A DNA stretch of 64,000 nucleotides, taken from positions 12,648,001-12,712,000 of the forward strand of contig CP075495.1 in NCBI GenBank assembly GCA_021613535.1. Direction: 5' to 3'. Positions 37,754 to 57,876 of the stretch are shown here, piece by piece. The notes beneath the pieces were generated by a model. It saw nothing but the letters and a program-made list of their open reading frames with translations. It did no database searches and was not told where the DNA came from. The position numbers and the translations under genes are program-made. Position 1 is the stretch's first letter, and every line of letters begins with the position of its first letter. The stretch comes from Adineta vaga. Lineage: Eukaryota > Rotifera.

Positions 37754-40700
37754 CTACAAAAATGCATAATAGAAAGAAACAACAACAACAACAACAAAAC
37801 TTTCTATGTAAATTTGATATCAAAAGAAATAGAAGTTAGATATTAGAATGATGTGTTTTCTCCTATCATACTCTCTCTCTCTCTACCTTATTCGAAAAGC
37901 AAATAAAATTATCATAAAATAGGATTAGCCTATAGCGTGACATTTCTGCCTAAGGATGTGAAAGGCGCGTATGTTCTCGATCCCTCGTTATTACTAACTT
38001 CACGATTATAACAACTTCTGTTAATAAATCTATTATTTACCAGCGATAATATGAAAAAGAATTATAACGAACATATATCTTCATCTAAATACACCCACGT
38101 TTGATCGGGCTTTATTTTTTTTCTTGATGATTATATTCATTACATATTTCTGTCAGATTTACATAAATATAGACATAAAATAAAAACTTTCTGCTACATC
38201 AAAACAACATTTGCCAATTGTTTCCACGTGTGTGTGTGTGTAAGATAGAAAAATAATTAAGTATAAACATAATTATAAAGATGCAATCGTAAATAATATA
38301 ACACATCTGTTCGATTTATTATTTGAAATTTTGTTTTTTTTTCAGATTCATAAATAAACGAAATCGCATTCTGTTCTCAACTACGGATAACAATAAATAC
38401 TTAAGACGTTCAAAAACTCATCCGTCTTAAATATTTGAACTTACCGCGGTTCGCTTAATTCTGATGTTCTCTCTCTTTTTTTTACTGTTTCCTTCAGAAT
38501 TTCCTTTACAATTTCACCAATGATGTGAGAATAGAAGACATTTGAAAAAAGAAATAATTATTTCCGAACGTGTGCGTGTATATGTTAGGTTACCTGACTA
38601 GATGTAGAATATGAAATCTACTCGGAAGTCAAACAATCGTTTAATTTTCCAATTTGTATTGGCTTTTAAACATTATTGTTCGATAGGATCGAGTGCTTTT
38701 AGCTTGTTTATCTCAACTATGCACTGAAGGACATGAAATATGTTGTTTTTTTATATTAAAGATGTCTCCGTTTGCATTTTTTATATATTCAAGAAATCAA
38801 TCTGATCAGTTTATCTAAAAATAATAATCGATTTCTAGTAAAAGAAAATATTTTTCCATCGGATAGATATTTATATCCTAATATTCCAAAAAAAGAAAAA
38901 CTTCTTCACTATTCATCTATTTTCATATTCATCTTGCCTACAATATATCTCTAGAGAACTGTATGATGCTTTTTATTGTATTTATCTAATAAGAAATGAT
39001 AGAAAAGATAATGACAAGGATTGTATTTCTTGTTCATGTCAAGTCGAATTAATTTAATGACAAAAAAAAAGAAGAAGAAACTTGATTCTATATAGAAATC
39101 AACAGTATATAATTCAATTTGAATGATTTTCTAAAGAATTGTTATGCTTTCTTTTCATGTTTGATTATATGAATTCTTCGTTTTATAATATATGACAAAA
39201 TCCAGACGCATAACTAACTATTCGTACATATTCTCGACAGAATAGATGAATACGAAGCAAAATGTAATATTATAACTTGTTTTTTCCTTCTAATCAGATT
39301 AGACAATATTGTAGAGAGATGCTTTTTCTATTTCATCCCTCACGAAATTCTATTCACATGTTCATAAATCTATTACAATTCAAATAGTCAATCTAGTGGA
39401 ATTCCTATAGTATTACTTAAGTGCCATTGTTTAGAATTGTTTTCTATATATATATATAATTTAATAAATAATCTCAAAAAAAAACTGAACAATATATCTA
39501 GCCAATTTTCCAAATAATCGTAATGTCAAAGTCATTGTTTATTTCCTGAAAATAACCTTCAAATTTAATGTCATTTATATGCAATATGATTTTCTATAAG
39601 GTATCAATAAAACAGATAAGTAGATGATAATCTTTGACATTTCTAGATTGATTCATTAAGAAAGACATTAAAAATATCGATTATGTTCTTAGTATTTTTT
39701 CAGTCGTATAGAAGATTCTTTTTTTTGTCGTTTTCTTATCAACTATTATCAAACAAATCCTTTGATCTTTCAATATCAGATGTATTTAGGTTACTGTTTT
39801 CCTTCAATCATCGCATGTCATAATAATTTCTTCGAATCAACTTCATTTACATTGGATAGATTTCTTTTTATGTCATCATTAAAGATATATTTTCTTTTCT
39901 TCTGACCTCTCTCTCTCTCTCCCTTTCTCTAGATCAAGGATATCCTCTAGCAAATGCAAACAATATATACCGCACCACTAACTCTTTTCTCATGTTCTTA
40001 ACTATGTTTATCAAACCCATACGTTTGTTCTTTCTTTATGTTTATGTTAAAATTTGCATGAATGAATTTGTTAAATAGAATAGAAAAAATCAATCATTAT
40101 GATTATATAGTCATTGACTAATGATATTTTCATAAACTTATTATCAATGGTTCAACAAATATATTCTTCATTCATTTTCGATATGATAGTTAAAGAATTT
40201 GTGATGTTTAAATAAATAATCTTACCTCGATATTTTTTTGTTTTACAAAAAAACAAACAAACAAAACAAAAGATTTCTATTTATTGTTTTGTTCGTTCGA
40301 GTTATAAAGATTCTTTTCTGTTTACTAAGTACTCTTACTATTCATAGTTTCCATTTTATTATTTTGCAGCTGTTCGATACTTCAATAGTATTGTCAAAAT
40401 CAATCAAAAATCGGACAATGAAAAATCATTTTTCTCTGTAGGCATTAATATGAAATCTGACAGTTCTTTTCTTTCTTTTTTTATATCTTAAGCATAAAAG
40501 TACAGTACTTTTTAGCAATTGGGAATGTATTCATCGATCTTTTCTTCTTTTCTCACTCTCTAAAGACTATTATATTAAATCTCTATTTGACATTGTTAGT
40601 AAATTACAAAGACCAGTATGCATATTTGAGAAAGGAAATGAAACCGGAACTTATCATTTTCTTCCGAAAAAATCGTATCCGATTTAGACTGTCAATTTTT

Positions 40701-41697
40701 ATCAGATATTGTGATTAATCGAAAAATCATAGAGAAAGAAACGATGTGTTGATCAACATTCAAGAATAACTCAACCATCGAAGGCCACAATCTTTTATAT
40801 CGATAATATTATATTGAACTCAATATAATTTTTTTCAATAAATATCTTCAAAGATCGCAATAGTTTTCTTGCTTTTAGTATAATGAATGAAATTTTGATT
40901 AATAATTAATCCTTCTTCTTTTTTGAATCATATTCTTATCAATAAATTGCCGAGAAAAAAAAGAACAAAAGCAAAACTTCCCATTGTTCAACTGAAATTT
41001 TTTTTTTCTCATGAAAAATAAAAAGAGAAAATAGTTCTCTAATTGTGCGTATGTATGTGCGTTTGTTGTATACAAAGAGAACAAAAAAAAGAAAACAAAA
41101 AATACAAATGCAAAAAAAAGAAAAAAACCTATAGTTCCTTTTTTCTCTTTTTGTGTTTTGTCTGTGTCTATCATACAGGACGATGAGAAAACGAGCAAGA
41201 GAGAGAGAGAGAGAAATAAAGCATAAAATATAGGAAAAATTAAGGAGTGCATAAGACACCCACAAACATACACACACGGAAGAGCATCGATAAGAATAAA
41301 ACGAAAAACTGAAGAAGAGAGACCAAGAGAGAGACAGAGCTCGTGCGGTGGCAACAAAACAACAATCCGAAAGTCATTAGTATCATGATCTTACTGTTTT
41401 CTATACATACACACGCACACACAGAAGATGAAAAAATAAAATAGAAGAGAAAACGCATAAAAAGGAAGAGAACCTTCGTTGTTCGTTGTTTATCCGCAGT
41501 GAAGTTGTAGTAGTAATAGTGGTAATTGTTGATGATAATCTTTGTTGTAGTTCGAACAGCAATAGGCAATAAAACCTTGAGCTGTATGCATACATACATA
41601 GACGCACAGAGAGATGATCAGAATGAAGAAAAAGAAGGAGAGAGAGAAAGAGAAGTAAAAGCAAAACGAACGATATTGGGTAACAAATATCATCATA
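37754..41697. other. Gene-poor region of about 3.9 kb
   Basis: Very AT-rich, with poly-A and poly-T tracts, (CT)n at 37869-37885, (TA)n at 39448-39459 and (GA)n near 41198-41213. No frame shows codon-like composition or a family motif. A perfect 8 bp inverted repeat (TTAAGACG/CGTCTTAA) occupies 38401-38430 next to a consensus minus-strand donor at 38439-38444. The region could include a receptor 5' exon and its promoter. Confidence 0.5.
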
Positions 41698-49537
<7,840 letters not shown>

Positions 49538-50632
49538 ATGATTTATATGTTTTCAATTTGGTTATCATTGCTGATAGGTCTATCAGTGAATAATATTATT
49601 GCCACAAATTTACGTTGTAATGAGGACATCAATGACTCTTTTCAAGTCATTGAAAATTGTCGAGCATGCGTTATTTTTATTGCTCCTTCAACCTCGTCTC
49701 CTTCAACTAGTACAGCATTGATGACAACAAAAACGACAAAGACATTCTTTCCAAGAAATATGTTTATATCGAATGTTGAACCATCAATAGAAGAATTATT
49801 TTTATTTGATGAAAAGAAACGTCGCCGTCGTCGTCGTCGTCGACAAAATACCGATACAGTAATACATCAACAATGTGCACGGGAAATCGATGGTCCATTA
49901 TATGGGTATGATCAAACGCATTGTTATTGTAATTCTAATCAATGTAATTCAAATATTCAACGATGTATTTATGAAGTAACATCAAAACGACATTTTGCGT
50001 GTTATCATGGTACTAATTCCAGCCAATATCCTTTGGAAATTCGTCATAAATGTCGAAGTTGTCGAATACGTCAAGATTTTTATTCGATATTTCATTATGA
50101 ATGTTTAACATTTGGGGAACGTGAACAAAATAATAAAACTCATTGTACATGTCAAAGACCCATGTGTAATCAAGATGCATCAACGTGTCAACGATTACAA
50201 CAAGGACCATCTAAACCGCGAACAAATCTAGTTTATACAACTATTTCAAATTCAACTATATTAATACCATTTATCAAATCGATTTCGACTTCTACCGTTC
50301 AAACGACTACTACAAAACAATTTACTACAACAACTCCAATAAGAACAACAAGAACAATAACGACGAAGACGACGACTGTTGCTAGTACTATCCTTACTAC
50401 TTCTACTATACCTTATATGACGACTGCGACTACTACATCTACTACTACTGCTGATATCAGTACTACAACTGTACCCTCAACGTTAAATCCTACTATAGTA
50501 AGTGAAATAACTGTAACTGATACAGTAACATCATTAATAACTACAACACCATTGGCAGCAACATTATCGACTGTACTTGAAACTGAAGAAGAAGAAGAAG
50601 TTTTAAATGTAAATTCAACCTTACTTGAATTT

Positions 50633-50663
<31 letters not shown>

Positions 50664-50833
50664 ATGAAACAACAACATCATATATCCAAACTAAACATCT
50701 TAAGACAGTGTATATCGAAGTCAAAAGTCATGGAAATTATTTATCAACAAGTTTTTATTTTAACTTTTACTTTATTTCGAACATTTTTATTTCGTTTTAT
50801 TTATTCGATGTGATCGCTAGTTTTATCTCTTAG
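49538..50833 (+). CDS. Secreted or GPI-anchored protein with tandem Ly6-like Cys motifs and Thr-rich stalk
   Basis: An intronless 431-residue frame. ATG at 49538 opens a signal peptide (MFSIWLSLLIGLSVNNIIA). Two parallel cysteine patterns follow. The first has ENCRACV, QQCAR and HCYCNSNQCN. The second has FACYHG, HKCRSCRIRQ, YECLTF and HCTCQRPMCN. The ending C-x-C-x4-CN resembles the last loop of Ly6/uPAR three-finger folds. A run of eight arginines (49820-49843) interrupts the first unit. The next 170 residues are Thr/Ser-rich, mucin-like and probably O-glycosylated. The C-terminus is hydrophobic and aromatic (FYFNFYFISNIFISFYLF), compatible with a GPI signal or a membrane anchor. Function unknown. 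The Ly6 assignment rests on spacing and is moderate. Confidence 0.75.
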
Positions 50834-52115
50834 ACAGTATATACATATATACGCATATATATATACATATACAAACATATATCAGTAAAAGGTATATTTA
50901 AACAATGAAAAAAGCCATCTACAAGGCAAAAGTATATATTCGATGCATTTGTTCATTAGTGAAACAACGAACGATTGATCCCTATGTAAGCTAAGAAAAC
51001 AATGTCAATAGTCGTAGGACTATTCTTAACAAACAAATAATGTCTAGCGACTTGATTCATTCTTCTATATATATATATATATCTACAGTTGACTAATCTC
51101 TCTTCAAGTATACTTGAATCATGAAATTCGAGTAAGGAGTAGAAGAGATCTGTAGTATTGTGTAGATGACATTCAGTTTTCATCATCGTTACGATGAATG
51201 AGAAGAACGATTAGTAGAGATTATTGATTTTATTGTATACAATCGAAATTGAAACTTCAAATGAAAAGGAAAGAAAAGAGATGAACATGCGACTAAAACT
51301 AATATTTTACTCATCAATATATATATATAGTAGTTTTTTTCCTTCTTTATAACTCAATTAAATTAAAGCTCATTCATTTCCTCACTATGTCTATAAACAA
51401 AATTCAATTAACTTATAGTTTATTCATTTTCTCGACAATTTTATTACATTAATTCATTGTAAAACAGTTCATTACTTATATGTAGTCAAACTGAAGATTC
51501 ATAGATCGATAATCATCAAAGAAGACATTGATCAACTTACGAAAAAAATACAACATGCCAACGGAAATGCTCTTGTCAGAACGTGTGCATATTCTTTTTC
51601 CCGTTTTGATACCACTAACAACACGTCAGAACAGATTATATATTAGTTCATGCGTGAAAATCTCTTCTTCTGTCTGTATTGGATAGATATACTACTATGA
51701 TCAGATATGATAGTTGCGTGTAAAATTTAGATTTCAGTGACCTTCTGAAAAATATTTTCATTATAGTGCAAGGTATTTCAATAGTACTTATTTCACATAA
51801 AATCTTTTCTGTGTAATTTCATGATAATACTCATCCGGTACTTGAATAGAATATATTCACAATATATAACATGTTTTCAATAAATACATGCTTTGTTTTT
51901 ATTATTGTAACTTTTTTTTTTTGAATTAAGATAAATATGATCTACAACATTGAGTGATAGCAAAATATATATTCGTGATGTATCAAAAGACAGAATGAAA
52001 TAGAATTATTCATTAATACCAAAAAAAATTATGATAAAAAACAATTAATAAATAATTTGATGTGAATTATTGGTTCGAATATTTTTGAATAATTTGCTAT
52101 TATTGATAAAACAGT
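50834..52115. other. Intergenic region after the Ly6-like gene
   Basis: AT-rich, with (TA)n stretches at 50845-50880, 51066-51081 and 51318-51330. No exon is supported until the minus-strand frame at 52116. Confidence 0.5.
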
Positions 52116-52300
52116 TTAAACATCTTCTTTGTTTTCATTTTCTTTCGCCGAATTTTTATAATGTTCTTTTCTAAAACATTCATTGTCTTTGGCGCATTCA
52201 AACAATTCAGAGACAACTCTATAAGCAATCGAAATGGAAGAATTATGTTGTAATTGTTTTTCGTGACACGTCTTAAAGATCATCAATGTATTATTCAGGA
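52116..52300 (-). CDS. Possible terminal exon of an unrecognised small protein
   Basis: On the minus strand a frame with balanced, codon-like composition runs to TAA at 52116. It includes FKTCHEKQLQHNSSISIAYR and ELFECAKDNECFRKEHYK. Three cysteines with C-x5-C spacing and a charged tail look like real protein rather than AT-rich noise. A possible acceptor (aatcgatag) lies at about 52305-52313. I could not find an upstream exon in matching phase between 52320 and 52578. It may be a terminal exon of a short gene divergent from the RIIa-like gene, a remnant, or chance. Family not recognised. Confidence 0.3.
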
Positions 52301-52578
52301 ACCTATCGATTAGTTTGGTGAATATTGAATAAATAAAAGTTGTATTTAGTTTTCACTTTCTTATTTGATATATTAACAACACAATCTCTATTCTTTCGTG
52401 CTGATGATGTCGCCAGATAAATAAAACTTTTGTGCTTTATGGTTTTATGATTTCTTTTTTTTTGATGGTTGTTCACGAACAACATAAAGAACAGAATTGA
52501 TTTAATGTCGTCTCAAAATTTTTAGCCTTTTTCTCATACGTACAACTCAGTAATATAAGTATTATAGAAAATTTCACG

Positions 52579-54322
52579 ATGGCCAAATCATCGAACTTAG
52601 AAGATTATTGGCGAAAAAATAATGTTGAAAATCTTCTCAGAGATGTTACACACGTTTTAACACAACGAATGCCATCCGATCCAGCTGTTGCGATTGTTCA
52701 ATATCTTCATAAAAAATTTCCAAAATCATTTCCAACTTTCACCGATAACAATAGTAAGATGAATGCTACCTCTAAAACCACGGTTGATATTTTACAAACT
52801 CGGCCAACTACTTCTGCACGCTCTGATTTCAATACCGAAAATCATAATGATACGCAATTGCAACATCGAGCATCGATTCAAAGTCAAACTAGTGATATAG
52901 TTACTATACCAACAAATACATCAGCATTTACTAATATGCTTAATCGGGATGTAAATAATGATTTCTTTATGTTACTTTTTCAAATAAAATGTTTGTTTAT
53001 TTATTATAGACAGATAGTTCAAGACAAGCACCAGAGATTAACCTCAAAAATCTTATTTTTGCAAATCGTATCGGTCAACAAGTAATAAGATTTGGGAAAG
53101 ATATTCGTTCAGATCATGATATTCTTCAAGAAGAATTTCTCAAACCGAAAAAACAAAATGCATCCTCGACTCATGCACACATGTATCCTACGTCAGAAGA
53201 TCTTCAACAGTTACAAACACATGAAGAACCGTCTGCTCAACAATTAATTAAATATAAAGAACAAATTCATACGGAAAATCATCGTCGTCAACATCGTGAA
53301 AAACTTGCTAATTTAGCTAAACAAATATATGATAGGGAACGAATTTTACAACCAGATCTTGTCACAGTGTCGGAAGAAGTTCAACAAGATCAAATGTTAG
53401 GAGATGATCATACTCAATCTCATGTCGTTTCAACAGGAACAAGTACTACTAAACCAACGCATAAGCCGATGGTTAAATCAACAGCAGAGGAAGAGTTTTT
53501 AAATGATGAAAATATATTTCATCCAAGAAGACAACGACATCGACAGAGACATAACAATAACGCGTTAACATCAAGAACTGATGCACCGTATTCACATAGA
53601 CAATCAATTGTATATTTTGGTTCATCAAGAAGACAAGAAGATGGAGACAGAATGGCACTGATGCAAGATTGCGTTTGTAAAGCATGTGGAAATATAATTA
53701 ATACTGAAGATTTAAGACGTTATTCACAACAATTGTCTGGTATACTCATTTTTTTTCGTTCTTATTTATCTATATTTGATTAATATTGACATCTTTACTT
53801 ATTCTAGTGGAGCCGATAGTTTCTTCAGTAAAAGCAAGTCATGCTACAGTCAATGATTGGTTTGGATCTTCATTGAACGCATCTGATTCAAGATCGATGG
53901 TTTCATTGACAACAGATCAGATAACTCCTCCACCAACTAGTACAAATCCATTTGAACAAGATTTCTTCCAATCGATCGATGATACGAATGATAATAATAT
54001 ACAACATCGTCCACTAGCAGTACCAATCATTATTATAGACAGTCACAATAGCTCACAACATTCAAGATCAACACGTTTATCAGAATCGGATACATTTGTT
54101 CGTACATCTTCACCAAAAGTTCGATATTCACCTACATCATCAAGAAAAATGCCTTCACCTAACATACAAAATCGTCCATCTTCGAATACTCCAACAAATT
54201 CCTCATTTTCGCGACCAGTTGTAGTATCACCTTTAAAAACAACAATAATTCCGAATGCTGAACGACGAATGTCAGGTTGGAGTGTACGTGAACTTTCACC
54301 AGATGATTCAGACGAAAATTAG
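52579..54322 (+). CDS. RIIa/Dpy-30-like dimerisation-domain protein
   Basis: Three exons separated by short introns (near 52952-53010 and 53740-53808). ATG 52579. The N-terminus has YWRKNNVENLLRDVTHVLTQ, followed by MPSDPAVAIVQYLHKKFP. This is the helix-turn-helix pattern of RIIa/Dpy-30 docking-and-dimerisation domains, where a Pro-rich turn (PSDP) precedes an amphipathic helix. Vertebrate C8orf34 and several ciliary or sperm proteins begin similarly. The middle carries a charged helical segment (YKEQIHTENHRRQHREKLANLAK) and one CVCKACG knuckle. The rest is Ser/Thr/Pro-rich and disordered, ending in ELSPDDSDEN. No catalytic domain. A role as an AKAP-type adaptor or ciliary protein is inference. 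The gene converges on EXO1 with a 278 bp gap. Confidence 0.75.
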
Positions 54323-54600
54323 TTTTCACATATGTAATTTTGTCAATTTTCACAAATCTATAGGAGTACTCGAAGACAAAAAAAAGAATCAACATAGCCA
54401 AAAAAAATATCTGTCTATACACTTAAACATACGCACAGACACAAAAAGTTCAACTCGAATCTACCATGTAAACATAAGAAAAAGAAAAAGTAAATATCGA
54501 GAGAAAGACAAGTATGCATTACAGAGAAATTGAAAAATCAAACACATAGAAATATCTGAGAACAAGTTACACATGCATCGATCAACAAAAACGATACGTT

Positions 54601-57098
54601 TCATGTTGGTCGTACCATTCGAGACACACTAAAATAAGAGAAAATAAAATGAGTGAAAAGATAAAATTAATGAAGACATACGTTTGTTTCGCAAAGCGAT
54701 TTCGTATATGTTGAGGTAATTGAAGTACTGGTGATTTAGCTTCAACAGTCAATGTTGATGAAACTTCTAAATGATTAAAAAAAACATCATATTTTAGAAA
54801 TTAAAAACTCTTACTTACCAGTTGTTTCAGTGGTTAGTGAATTATTCTATAAAATATAACAAATCAAATAGAAAGATTTAGAGAAAAAAATACTATAAAG
54901 AAATCGATCATACTTGGACGTTATCCAGTTGCTCGTCAAGTAGTTTGTTATCTAAATTATCCGTAGGTGATAATTCTTTGACAATATTTGATGATTTTCT
55001 TTTTAATATATCACGAGTTTGTTTCGTCGGTGTTATAAATTGATCAGTAGAAGTTTGAGTTGTCAATTGTAGTAGACTATCATCATCAGTATTTAGTCTT
55101 TTAAATCGTTTATTATTCTGTGGTGAAATAGTATCTTTATTTGATGTTATATCATGGTTTTCATTAAGAGCTTCAAATACACTTGTTTTTGTGACAGTGG
55201 AAGATGAAAAGAATCGACTTGATTTATCTTCATCATATTGATTAAATAATAATGGCCGTTTGACAATGTCAATACTTTGGATGATCGATGTATGATATTC
55301 TACCGATGAAAGTGTTTTTGATGTTATTTCAGGTTTCTTTTCACTTGATTTTGGTAGATACATATTGAGAATAGCTGAAGATGAAAGTACATCTGAGGAT
55401 GGAGTTGGTTGTGAACGAACTTTCCTTGGTGGTGATGGCGTAGAAAATACTTGTCGATTAATTGGTGTTGATATTAATGAAAATCGTTCAGAACGAATAC
55501 TATATTCTTTACTCCAGATAGATTTTAGATGTCCCGGTATGATATCTGATGCTGACTTTGGTGAACGATACTATTGTGAAAACAAATATTTATTTCCTAT
55601 GCAAAGATGATAGAATAGAAACTTACATTCCATTTGTCTGGATGAAATATATCAACTATACATTTAGTTTTCACATTCAAATTTCCAATAGCATGTTGAA
55701 ATGCAAGTGGTGTATCATCGAGTCTAAAAATATCGATAAACTTTACTCAATTGAAATATTTATTCATTTTATAAGAACGTTATTTTCAAGTCAACAAGAA
55801 ATTTCATTAATCAGATTCTAAGAATAAGTAAATTTTAAACATACTGCCCGGAAAATTTTAGTTGATTATGATCAATATCATCAGGTAATGGATTTAATGG
55901 CATTTGTTTTCTTTGAATAGGATCATAAACAATTTGATGTAGAAATGCTAGATGTGCTCGTTTAAAACCAACAATATAATCATCCGTAACACGAAGACTT
56001 AATTTGCCAAGATTTTGTGGTAATTGTTTGAGAATCTATTTTTAAGAACAAAAGAGATAGAAAACAGTTCTTTTTTTCCTTTCTAAATTCAAATCTTTCT
56101 ATTACTAATTCAATATCAGTTATTTGTGTTCGACTCATAATTTTCTTTGCTTTAGCTAAACCAATTCCTGCTATATTATCAAGATAATCACATCCAGATA
56201 AAATACACATCCAACGAAATCGTTCAAAAGAATCCAAACCAAATTCTTTTTTTAAATCAAATTTTGCTCGTTCAAATAATTCACCATTACCTTGATCGTC
56301 AAGTTTAAATAAAATCTAAAATTTTCTCCAAACTCTGATTTGAAGAAAGAAAACAGAATATTTTTTGATCTTACATGATGACAACCAAAGAGAACAAGAT
56401 CAGAATCTTCTGTAATAACATAATCAGCTATTTTTGCTCGATTTAAATATGCTAATTGAGCATCAGCTTCATACGGTGCAACGATAACATCAGTACCCAT
56501 CGTTCGTAGAGTCTAGAATGAATCATTAATATACTATTAATCTTCAAAGAAATTCGATTAACCAACTAAACATACTCGAATAACATTAAGAACCATATCA
56601 GGTGTAATTTCAATTGCTTTTTGAAAAAATTGTTCTGCCTCACGTGTTTTTCCACTAGCAAGTGCTTTTTGTGCACGTAAACGATTTCGTTCACGTTCAC
56701 TATATATTAAAAACAATTCATAATGAAATTCACTTCAAACACGACATACTCGCTACGATTTATATTAGTAATGCGTTTTGCTGGTAATGGTGAACCGTCA
56801 AAAACCATGATAGGTTTTATACCCCAATCAAGTAATCTTTCGACAAATCGTGTTACATATTGTACATATCTATATGAATGAGAAAAAGTTTCTTCGATAG
56901 AATACGACAAGAATAAAGGTTATTTAATTACTTATCAGTTGATTCTTTTTGTGCTAATTTTCCAGCACAAGCATACGCTCCTCGATGAAGTAAAAAACTT
57001 GTATCGACAGCACATGTTGTACCACGAAATTCAGCACTTTTTATATCTACACGATGTATAGCTGATTTTAATAATGGATGAAGGCCCTCGATTCCCAT
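54601..57098 (-). CDS. EXO1: Exonuclease 1 (XPG/Rad2 family)
   Basis: 5'-3' exonuclease and flap endonuclease for mismatch repair, end resection and meiotic recombination. ATG 57098 gives [14 protein letters not shown], the invariant XPG N-terminus. The N-region has [27 protein letters not shown] and [12 protein letters not shown]. The I-region has [13 protein letters not shown] and [12 protein letters not shown], then ILSGCDYL and [11 protein letters not shown] (helix-hairpin-helix). All visible metal-binding acidic residues are present. The EXO1-specific continuation is [29 protein letters not shown]. The disordered C-terminus (54908-55500) is Ser/Thr-rich and ends in VSRMVRPT before TGA at 54601. 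A PIP box or MLH1-binding motif is not obvious. Introns are mostly 50-70 bp. It is EXO1 rather than FEN1 because of the long tail and this continuation. Confidence 0.92.
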
Positions 57099-57876
57099 CG
57101 TTGTTTTTATTCTTGTTATGGCTTATCACAAAATGATAATGATAATAATAATAATAGAGATCTAAAAATGAAATATCGAACAAATCCAATGGATTGAATT
57201 TCGATTAAAAAGAAAAGAAAGAAAGAAATTTTGTTCAACAGATATCGATTTATATAACGAATTAACACACATATGGCATTGGTTGAAGAGAAGATAACAA
57301 TACGAACGAGAAAAGAGAGCCAGTAAGTTATTGGATAACAGAATAGTGTTCGTTCTAGATAATCGTTCTATAAGTTTAGTCCTATCTCTGTCTGTCATCC
57401 CTATATACAATTCAATTGTTCGTGTGCTTACAATTAAGTCAAATTGAAACGAATCAAGGTTATATGCAATAGTTCTCCTGTCGTCTAGAATACAATTCTC
57501 ATGAGATCAATGGTAATAAGTTAGATTTGATTAAATAAAACTATGTAAATATGTTCTTAAGTAGTAGAACTTCTCAAAAGTTATTAATAAATAAATATTT
57601 CTGTTCTTTTTTTTTAAATTTATTTTTCCTTCAATCTCATTCCATATATCAGTCGATCATACAAAAAAATATATACACACACTCACAGACAAAGAAAAAC
57701 AATATTAAACAGAAACAAAATCTGTTTCTGTCTAGAAAAACAAACAAAAAGAATTCAAAAAAACTCCATCAATGTAGTTTGAATAACGAATAAACAAACA
57801 AAAAACGTTCTTTCAATTATGTTTTTACAACAAACACACACTGATATTATTTACAGGAATATAAAATCACATAAGA
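57099..57876. other. Spacer between EXO1 start and RhoGAP stop
   Basis: Likely EXO1 promoter plus the RhoGAP gene 3' UTR. AT-rich with poly-A tracts. No gene seen. Confidence 0.45.
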
